From Sorghum bicolor (lineage: Eukaryota > Streptophyta > Magnoliopsida > Poales > Poaceae), in the NCBI RefSeq assembly GCF_000003195.3, contig NC_012876.2, positions 46,495,276-46,559,275 on the forward strand: 64,000 nucleotides of DNA, written 5' to 3'. A model generated the notes under the pieces. It saw nothing but the letters and a program-made list of their open reading frames with translations, ran no database searches and was not told the DNA's origin. Positions 56,945 through 64,000 of the stretch are shown piece by piece. Each line of letters starts with the position of its first letter. Positions within the stretch are counted from its first letter, which is position 1. A program made the position numbers and the translations under genes.

Positions 56945-57475
56945 TCTAAAAAGCACTTGGTGCTTGGTGACTGGTCGATTGATCTATTCAATTGCAGTCA
57001 GACTGGTAAATTCAACTTTTTAGACCTTGCTACAAGGCTCATACTTCGCCTTCCAGCAAGCTCGGGGACTACATCGGTACGATGCATCTGGCGATGCATC
57101 TCAGTTACAGAATTTCTTTGAGGACTTTTGTTTTGACCCTGGCACCACGTGCCTGCGTCACCTACTACCAGGCTCGGGGACTAAGTGGGCACACTTCACC
57201 TTGCGGTGAATTTGCTTGCTTTTTTGATGTTTATACCTTTCAAAAAAAGTAAAGTGGGCACACTTCACCAGGAAAGAAATCTTTTTTAATTTAGAGCACC
57301 ATGCATTCTTCGAACAACCTGCTTCTTCGATGTCAATGTTGACCAACTGTCTTTTGAGTTGGTCAAAATACCGTTGCAACTGTTCGGGCAACTTTCCTGA
57401 AGACGTCAAGCCTCACTGATCGAAGAAGCTCAAGACGGCGTGTTACATCATAATATATGGTGCTCGGGGACTAGC
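56945..57475 (+). other. G 3' untranslated region with scattered repeat cores and polypurine tract
   Basis: CTCGGGGACT recurs at 57061, 57173 and 57463; the last lies directly before the 3' LTR, where the polypurine tract must be. A direct repeat AAGTGGGCACACTTCACC occurs near 57184 and 57251. Confidence 0.7.
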
Positions 57476-57938
57476 TGTGGGGGTATAAACCCCTATACCC
57501 TTACGACTGGACTTGGGTCAGGAGGCTTGGCCCATTACGAGACAAGTTCAAAGCTTGATCCGACAACCTGGAGTTCCGCGCAAGGAAACAAGATGTGGAG
57601 ATCAAGCAGGATTTCTGGTCGGTTAGAATAGGAATTGATATCGAATTATCCATGGCAATTGTAACCGACTAGGATTAGTTTCCAGATCTGTAACCCTGCC
57701 CTCCAGACTATATAAGGAGGGGCAAGGGACCCCCCTAGGACAGATCATATTCTCTCAACACAAATCAATACAACCAGACGCAGGACGTAGGTATTACGCC
57801 AACTCGGCGGCCGAACCTGGATAAAAAGCTTGTCCGTGTCTTGCGTCACCATCGAGTTCGTAGTTTGCGCACTGTCTACCGACAAACTACTACCGTGGGT
57901 ATACCCCAAGGTAGACTGCCGACTAGCTTTCATCGACA
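57476..57938 (+). repeat. 3' LTR of G (463 bp)
   Basis: Same length as the 5' LTR; differs by C/T, A/G and G/A transitions near the 3' end. Confidence 0.96.
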
Positions 57939-57943
57939 GTATG
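57939..57943 (+). repeat. Target-site duplication of G (right)
   Basis: GTATG, followed by resumed B sequence (TATCCCCTCA) as in A. Confidence 0.95.
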
Positions 57944-58583
57944 TATCCCCTCAAAAGAGCAAAAGTAGAATTAGACTTTCACCATTGTTATTACCATCAT
58001 CACCATACACCATTCATTCGCCACACATGCACATCTTGATTTGGCTTATTGATTTGTTTCTCTGGATCCATGGTTTGACTATGCAATAAATGTCTTGTAT
58101 GTATTAGCTGTCTTCCACCTATGAGCTCCAGATATCAAGCCTTATTAGAGTAGGGTGAGAGAGAAGGCAATGTCACTATGCCTTATACCATAAATACCAC
58201 ATATCTTGAGAGAAGGCATATACCATCAATGCCTTGGTAAGGATCTAGAAATACCACAAAAGAGAGATATGAGAGAGTCATACAAGGAATCTCTGAGTTT
58301 TATTTGAAAATCTGCAAAAAAAAAACCCAGAGCTATAGCTGATCAAGAATAAGAGACATGGCACTTGGCTAGACTGTTCTATCTTTTAACCTCTTAAGAC
58401 AGAAGTGACGGTTACAAGTCCCATGGTGAAAGGTAAAGTAAGTAAGTTTTAGTTCTTGACAGTTTACTCTAACTCAGAGATGAGATCTTAATTAAAAGCA
58501 TGTGTAACCGTCAAATCTTTAAGATATTGCAACAACTTATGATCCACTGTTGAGTCTATCCTTGCTCAGGGACGAGCAAGAGG
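57944..58583 (+). other. Element B noncoding 3' region, right of G
   Basis: Aligned with 9710-10349 of A. No ORF supported. Confidence 0.7.
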
Positions 58584-58599
58584 TAAGCTTGGGGGAGTT
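58584..58599 (+). promoter_or_regulatory. Polypurine tract of element B
   Basis: TAAGCTTGGGGGAGTT directly before LTR2, preceded by GGGACGAGCAAGAGG as in Athila-type 3' ends. Confidence 0.85.
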
Positions 58600-59745
58600 T
58601 GTTGACGGTCCTTAAGTATCAAATTTAATTATCAAATAAACAAAGAAAAGGATCTAAATAAAATCAACATCTAGACTTAGGGTTTTATCTGACAGAATTC
58701 CACGAGTTTTAGTGTTTGTCTATTTCTGAAGGGGGTTATCAGGAAATAAGGAAGAAAGGTCCACATGTCAGGATTACATAGAGATATCAACGCACCACGC
58801 AATTTTCTACCATCTAGAAGACTCCAGAAGCCACGAGACCGAAGCGGAGGCGAAACGGGGCCAGGACCTGGGCGCCCGCCCAGCTGCCTTGGGCGCCCGC
58901 CCACCTACCGAGCCCAATCAGGACTCTTTCTCTCGGGAGATCTCCACCGACCTATTGGATCCAGAATAACATAGTACTACATCGCCTACCGACCCAAAAA
59001 CGCATACAAGGGGAGGACTATATAAGGAGACCCCCCAGGCCTCTTCTCTAATTAATATTTCTTTTTAGGCTTAGCAACCAATGTAAGGTAGAAATAGATC
59101 TTCTAGTTTCTACTAGATTGAGAGAGATAGAGTGGAGGTGTTGATTGGAGGAAGCCTGGCCTGTCGGTGTCTACTCCAAGCTTGTACCCTCCTAGGATTC
59201 TTCAGTATTTCGACTTCTAAATTCTAGTAAGTTCTTGTTTTATTGTTCTTATGGTTTATTAGTTTACTTTAATCTCTTCGCGTAGAGTTTAGAGTAACAA
59301 TTGCTGGCGTAAACGTGGTGTTTAGGCTGGGGTACTCATAGATATTCCCTGACTAGCTGGACCGTGGTAGTAGTGAGGAACGTGACAATTCCGAGTTACC
59401 TTTGTAGATCACATCTAGTTAGCAGGAAGGATAGGGTTTATAGGTGCGGGTCGAACATCCTTTGTGTTGTCTAGATTCCGTTAGCCTTCCCATTAGAACA
59501 GTAGATCATCCTTACCAAGGTTAGAAGGAGACTACGGTTGCAGTCTTCTCTATTTATCACTCACATCGAAAGACATTCTCTGTGCCTAAAAGGATAGTAG
59601 CAATAGATTTGGTTAGTCAGATGCACCCTTTCTCCCAGTGGTAAAAATATAAATACGATAACTCTAGATAACCTCCCGGGTGAAATGCTCACCGATATCC
59701 GTGCGCTTGCGGATCATTTCCTTATTGCGTTACCAAATATCAACA
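58600..59745 (+). repeat. 3' LTR of element B (1146 bp)
   Basis: Same termini as LTR1. Two segments are missing relative to LTR1, at about 59037 (just downstream of the TATA box) and about 59188. TATA box 59018-59027; duplicated GC motif at 58869 and 58890. Confidence 0.93.
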
Positions 59746-59750
59746 CCTCC
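59746..59750 (+). repeat. Target-site duplication of element B (right)
   Basis: CCTCC, matching 24440-24444. Confidence 0.9.
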
Positions 59751-60056
59751 TGATCCTAGGGAGAGTACTAGACGATTCCTTCTTCTTGGCCTTTCCACCC
59801 ATCTTGCTACCAGCAAGCCTTGCCTATCACCACTAGGGGCTTTTCTCTTAAGTCCTATGTTGCTAGTGGACGAACGGGCAGTAGCGGGTATGTTGACGGC
59901 GCTATTGGTGGGCACTTTGTGGTTTGCTGGTAACAACATTAATGGCTTTCTCTTCTCAACATGGACCTCCTTGCTACAACTCTCTTGGTAAGGTGCTATG
60001 TCTAGATTGGCTATGGTCTTGGGATCATTGATCAGCGAGAGGGCATAGCTAGACAT
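59746..60056 (-). pseudogene. Locus X ORF, N-terminal half
   Basis: ATG at 60054-60056 opens a frame (MSSYALSLIND) of about 84 codons that after a frame change continues as a Lys-rich stretch (MGGKAKKKESSS, ATG 59800-59802) to the B insertion point and on into 24439-24172. A reverse-strand TATA-like CCTATAAAC at 60148-60156 lies about 95 bases upstream. The whole looks like a small coiled-coil protein of roughly 190 residues with two frameshifts, cut by B. I do not recognise it. Confidence 0.45.
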
Positions 60057-60058
60057 GG

Positions 60059-60138
60059 TCACTACTGAAGAATGGGAGAGCTTAGCAATCTTTACAAGAG
60101 GGAGATGAGAAATGGTTGGTGTGAGAAGAGAAGAGGCC
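60059..60138. repeat. 80-bp direct repeat, copy 1
   Basis: Begins TCACTACTGAAGAATGGGAG and ends GAAGAGAAGAGGCC. It includes the putative leader of the X ORF. Copy 2 is at 60307-60386. Confidence 0.88.
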
Positions 60139-60306
60139 TATGGAGGAGTTTATAGGTGCTAACGCAGTCTCTGATCTGGAAACAACTTGATCGTAACCAT
60201 GGACGCGATCCTAATCAGTGCAGAAGAGGAAGGGAAAAAGATTGGGGCTAATTCGCGGACCTGGGGGTGCGCCCGCACTAGAAATGCTTGTTGGCATTTC
60301 TTAGCG

Positions 60307-60386
60307 TCACTACTAAAGAATCGGAGAGCTTTGCAATCTTCACAAGACAAAGATGAGAAATGGTTGGTGTGAGAAGAGAAGAGGCC
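60307..60386. repeat. 80-bp direct repeat, copy 2
   Basis: About 90% identical to copy 1, 248 bases to the right, ending exactly where the F LTR begins. Confidence 0.88.
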
Positions 60387-60765
60387 TGTCGAGGGTATCA
60401 GTTTGGGGTACCCTCACCGATGTACATAACCAGATTACCCATACACAGGTCGAGGCCTTCAACTCGACGCACTGGTCATACACGTGCGCGGTCATCGACG
60501 ACCGCAGCCTCGAAGATGGAGATGGCGTCGAGCGAATCGTTCAGGGGTCGAGCGCTAGCTACCGTCGAATACGGAAACGGGCTCGCACGAACCAGGAGGC
60601 GTCGAGCGCAAGGACGCCGCCCGCCGCCTGACGCGCGCACGAGAGCCAGGGCATTTAATGCGCCTGACGCTTCCCCACCTAACACACTGGTCACGGGAAG
60701 CGTGATTGGGAACAGGCACCCGTCCCGTCGTTCTTTTTGCAGCCTTCCCCACCAAACAACCCAGG
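60387..60765 (+). repeat. E-family LTR head, forward orientation
   Basis: Starts TGTCGAGGGTATCAG, matching the start of the E LTR (reverse strand from 41773), until the gap. Confidence 0.85.
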
Positions 60766-60865
60766 NNNNNNNNNNNNNNNNNNNNNNNNNNNNNNNNNNN
60801 NNNNNNNNNNNNNNNNNNNNNNNNNNNNNNNNNNNNNNNNNNNNNNNNNNNNNNNNNNNNNNNNN
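60766..60865. other. Assembly gap (100 N)
   Basis: Exactly 100 undetermined bases, followed by an A/G-rich low-complexity run at 60866-60916. Confidence 0.99.
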
Positions 60866-60965
60866 AGAAGGGAAAAAAAAAAGAAAAGGAAAAAAAAAAA
60901 AAGAAAAAAAAAAAACCCACCATAAGTTGTGGGTTGTGGCATTAGCTGGACAATATCTTGTGTCT

Positions 60966-61355
60966 GCGTCTTGACACGCCTGGGTCGTTCGGTGGGAAGG
61001 CTGCAAAAAGATTGATGGGACGGAAGCCTGTTCCCTATCACGCCTACCGTGACCTGTGCGTTAGGTGGGGAAGCATCAGGCGCATTTAATGCTCCGGCCC
61101 GCGTGCGCGCGTCAGGCGGCGAATGGCGTCCTCGCGCTCGACGCCCCCCGGTTCGCATGAGCCTGTTCCATATTCGACGGTAACCAGCGCTCGACGCCTG
61201 ATCGATTCGTTCGACGCTATTTCCGTCTTCGAGGTTGCGGCCGTCGATGGCGGCGCATACGTAAGATTAGAGCGTCGAATTGAGGATCTCGACCTGCGTA
61301 CGGGCAATCTCGTAATGCGCATCGCTGAGGGTACCCCTTACTGATACCCTCGACA
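60966..61355 (-). repeat. E-family LTR head, inverted orientation
   Basis: Reverse-strand TGTCGAGGGTATCAG from 61355 leftward; mirror image of 60387-60765 across the gap. Abuts mid-RT sequence at 61356. Confidence 0.85.
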
Positions 61356-62699
61356 AGTTTAAATAAAGCATGTCCAAAAGTTCCCTTTCCATTACCACGT
61401 ATTGATCAAATTGCTGATTCTACTACGGGATGTGAAACCCTTTCTTTTCTTGATGCATATTCTGGTTACCATCAAATAAAAATAAAAGAGTCCGACCAGC
61501 TCGCGACCTCTTTCATCACACCTTTCGGGATGTATTGCTATGTAACCATGCCATTTGGGCTTCGAAATGCGGGAGCCACGTACCAACGATGCATGCTCCA
61601 CGTATTTGGCAAGCATATAGGATCGACGGTCGAGGCCTATGTCGACGACATAGTCGTCAAACCAAAGCGGCAAGGAGACCTGATCCGGGACCTCGAGATC
61701 GCTTTTAGCTGTTTACGCGCCAATCAGATCAAGCTCAATCCCGAGAAATGCGTTTTCGTTGTGCCTCGAGGCATGCTCTTGGGCTACATTGTTTCCTAGT
61801 GCGGCATCGAGGCCAACCCTGAGAAAGTCTCGGCCATCACAAGAATGGGGCCGATCTGAGACATCAAGGGCGTGGAGAGAGTCACGGGATGCCTAGCGGC
61901 GTTGAGCCGTTTCATCTCGAGATTAGGAGAAAAGGCGTTACCGCTGTATCGACTTCTGAAGAAAATCGAGCGTTTTTCTTGGACCCCCGAGGCCAAGGAG
62001 GCCCTCGAAAATCTGAAGAAAACACTAACCTCAGCACCAGTCCTAGTCCCACCTCAACCTGCGGAACCACTGCTCCTTTACGTTGCCTCGACGACCCAGG
62101 TTGTCAGTGCAGCGGTGGTGGTCGAAAGACAGTAGGAGGGGCATGCGTTGGCAGTCCAGAGGCCAGTCTATTTTGTCAGCGAGGTACTCTCTGAGACTAA
62201 GGCACGTTACCCCCAAATCCAGAAGCTGATCTATGCCATAATCCTCGCCCGGCGTAAGCTGCAGCACTACTTCCTCGGCCACCCTATCACGGTGGTCTCA
62301 TCTTTCCCCCTGGGTGAGATAATCCAGAGTATGGAGGCCATGGGAAGAATAGCTAAATGGTCGGTCGAGCTCATGAGTGAGACTCTCACTTATGCGCCTC
62401 GCAAGGCCATCAAATCACAAGCTCTGGTGGACTTCGTTGCGGAATGGATAGACTCCCAGCTTCCCCCGACTCAGGTCCAGTCGGAGCTGTGGACGATGTA
62501 TTTCGACGGGTCACTCATGAAGACGGGGGCCGGGGCCGGCCTGCTATTCATCTCGCCCTTGGGCGTCCATATGAGGTACGCCATCAGGATTCACTTTGCC
62601 ACATCCAACAATGTCGCAGAATACGAGGCCTTCGTCAACGGTCTCAAGATCGCCATCGAGCTAGGAGTCCGACGCCTTGACGTCTGAGGTGACTCCCAC
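61356..62699 (+). pseudogene. F pol remnant (RT, RNase H, part of second RNase H)
   Basis: Starts inside RT (SLNKACPK) and keeps SFLDAYSGYHQI, YVDD (about 61637), the degenerate first RNase H (VASTTQVV) and the second RNase H to GDS, where it breaks. Stops relative to E: TAG at 61798 for CAG, TGA near 61857 for CGA, TAG near 62132, TGA near 62685 for CGA. No gag, protease or integrase. Confidence 0.88.
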
Positions 62700-63463
62700 T
62701 GGCGGCGGTTTCATCATCCGCCAGAGCCTCGTTGGACATCCGGCATGCCTCGAGATCTCGGGACGAAACGCCCGGCCCCATCTCGTCCATCCTCAGCGGC
62801 CGAGACATCAGCGGGAGGACCCTCCGACGATGGACGGCCGAGAGGACGAGCGCGGCGGACAGGCCCTCCAGGCGCAACTTCTTCAGGGCGTCGAGGAGGG
62901 GGTCGAGCCGCGATTGGTGTTCTTGGACGACGCCGTACGTCCAGTTGTCCGGGCGCTCCGTAATCAGACGACCGGTGTAAGCCGGAGAAGACCGTCGTCA
63001 TTCCTCAGGTAGAACCACTGGGAGTCCCATCCGGCGTGGTTCGATGACAACCCCACCGGGATGTACTCGCGCGGCCTCTCCGTCTTCTTCGTCTTCAGCA
63101 CTAGGTTGAGGCACCCGGCCCGCACATGCTTCCTCACGCCAGTGGTTCTGGTAGGGGCGTTGAAAAGCTCGCCCCTGTAGAGGTGGAGCCACAGCTCCCA
63201 GTGGGGCATCAACCCGAGGTAGCCCTCGCACACCGCAGCGAAGATCGCCGCGACGGTGATGGCGTTCGGGGAGAAATGCTGGAGCTCCACCCCATAGTGG
63301 AGGCAGAGTGCCCGCATGAAGCGGCTCGGGGGAGCGTCCAGGCCATGGCGGTGGAATTTGGCGAACAACACCACGTAGCCCTCTGGCGGCTGGGGCTCCC
63401 TGTGGCCCGCCGGCGGCGCAATCCACTCCGGCGACGACAGCGAGGTGCGACGGCGCAAGAGTC
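62700..63463 (-). pseudogene. F antisense gene exon 1 fragment (Transposase_28-like)
   Basis: Reverse strand matches E exon 1 from LLRRRTSLSSPEW to the region after WFYLRNDD, with a frameshift near 63000. It is cut at its N-terminal side by the G' LTR at 63464 and at the other side by the deletion at 62700. Confidence 0.85.
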
Positions 63464-63925
63464 TGTCGACGAAAGCTAGTCGGCAGTCTACCTTGGGGTA
63501 TACCCACGGTAGTAGTTTATCGGTAGACGGTGCGCAAACTACGAACTCGATGGTGACGCAAGACACGGACAAGCTTTTTATCCAGGTTCGGCCGCCGAGT
63601 TGGCGTAATACCTACGTCCTGCGTCTGGTCGTATTGATTTGTGTTGAGAGAATATGATGTGTCCTAGGGGGGTCCCTTGCCCCTCCTTATATAGTCTGGA
63701 GGGCAGGGTTACAGATCTGGAAACTAATCCTAGTCGGTTACAATTGCCATGGATAATTCGATATCAATTCCTATTCTAAGCGACCAGAATCCTGCTTGAT
63801 CTCCACATCTTGTCTCCTTGCGCGGAACTCCAGGTTGTCGGATCAAGCTTTGGACTCGTCTCGTAATGGGCCAAGCCTCCTGGCCCAAGTCCAGCCGTAA
63901 GGGTATAGGGGTTTATACCCCCACA
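63464..63925 (-). repeat. 3' LTR of G' (462 bp)
   Basis: Nearly identical to both G LTRs in reverse orientation, with the same TATA box and termini. Confidence 0.93.
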
Positions 63926-64000
63926 GCTAGTCCCCGAGCACCATGTATTATGGTGTAACACGCCGTCTTGAGCTTCTTCGATCAGTGAGGCTTGACGTCT
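63464..64000 (-). mobile_element. Element G': second G-family copy, 3' end only
   Basis: Reverse-strand 3' LTR (63464-63925) followed to the right by 75 bases matching the sequence just before the G 3' LTR. The rest lies beyond the window. It inserted into the F antisense exon; the left flank is GAGTC. Confidence 0.9.

Larger units (their letters stand above)
45809..57938 (+). mobile_element. Element G: complete Tat-lineage Ty3/gypsy retrotransposon
   Basis: 12.1 kb element with two 463-bp LTRs, a perfect GTATG duplication and a proven empty site. Order: 5' LTR, primer site, gag-protease, UAG, pol, convergent six-exon antisense gene with its own promoter, 70-71 bp tandem repeats, 3' LTR. The LTRs differ at three sites, all transitions. 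With the commonly used grass rate of 1.3e-8 per site per year this gives about 0.25 million years (inference). All frames are open except for the gag/pol UAG, so G looks potentially autonomous. Confidence 0.96.
24445..59745 (+). mobile_element. Element B: Athila-related non-autonomous element, with E and G nested inside
   Basis: Complete outer element: LTR1 24445-25682, tRNA-Asp-type primer site, a gag-like ORF, a protease relic, noncoding 3' region, polypurine tract and LTR2 58600-59745, flanked by a perfect CCTCC duplication. Removing E, its associated duplication and G leaves an element of several kb without RT or integrase. The LTRs differ at 14 sites in about 430 aligned bases near their start, and LTR2 has lost two short segments, so B is clearly older than G. 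Confidence 0.9.
60387..63463 (+). mobile_element. Element F: broken E-family Tat copy
   Basis: Forward-strand LTR head (60387-60765), a gap, an inverted LTR head (to 61355), RT to second RNase H of pol (61356-62699), then a jump into reverse-strand antisense exon 1 (62700-63463), cut by G'. Relative to E, about 5.6 kb (integrase to most of the antisense gene) is deleted at about 62700. Confidence 0.8.

Noticed and set aside
60866..60916. Poly(A) tail of a LINE or processed gene
   Set aside because: Mixed A/G run next to an assembly gap with no coding sequence before it; origin cannot be told.
62964..63572. 202-codon reverse ORF that seems to fuse an unknown N-terminus to the Transposase_28-like domain
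   Set aside because: The N-terminal part is G' LTR sequence; the fusion is only an insertion junction that happens to stay in frame.
63464..63925. Solo LTR interpretation of the right-end G-family LTR
   Set aside because: The 75 bases after it match the G internal 3' end, so it is the 3' LTR of a copy that continues beyond the window.

Overview
This is an intergenic block of nested LTR retrotransposons from a large plant nuclear genome, most likely a grass: it holds a Tekay-type chromovirus with a very long LTR, several Tat-lineage Ty3/gypsy families and an Athila-related non-autonomous family. I see no convincing ordinary host gene, tRNA, rRNA or CRISPR array. Two 100-N runs are assembly gaps of unknown true size.

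Layout. (1) 1-6748: 3' end of a Tekay-like chromovirus (pol, then a 4.5 kb 3' LTR), sitting in element A. (2) 6749-11959: A, an Athila-related gag/protease-only element (two protease-like domains, no RT or integrase) with its LTR. (3) C (11985-15330, +) and D (15331-23386, -) are two decayed copies of one Tat family, joined tail to tail; D keeps its 5' LTR and primer site. (4) 23387-24444 and 59746-60386 are one older locus, X, holding a degenerate reverse-strand coiled-coil ORF, split by element B (24445-59745; LTR pair, CCTCC target duplication). (5) B is a relative of A and itself contains E (29488-41773, reverse-strand Tat element with one LTR, flanked by a nearly identical 3 kb duplication of B) and G (45809-57938, a complete young Tat element with GTATG target duplication; A supplies the empty site). 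(6) 60387-63463: F, a deleted and broken relative of E next to a gap; 63464-64000: G', a second G-family copy on the reverse strand.

The most notable system is in E and G. Each encodes gag-protease-(in-frame UAG)-pol on one strand and, convergent with pol, a six-exon gene on the opposite strand. I reconstructed both by hand: every intron has GT..AG ends and the joined reading frames stay open (1298 and 931 codons). Both proteins begin with a putative gypsy-type transposon (Transposase_28-like) domain and end in coiled coils. In G this gene has its own TATA box and an upstream palindrome. D carries a broken piece of a similar coiled-coil antisense ORF.

Relative age: X is oldest, then B (LTRs about 3% apart by eye), then G (3 transitions in 463 bp). 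The 3 kb duplication around E differs at only about 8 sites, so it is either very recent or an assembly join of two haplotypes.
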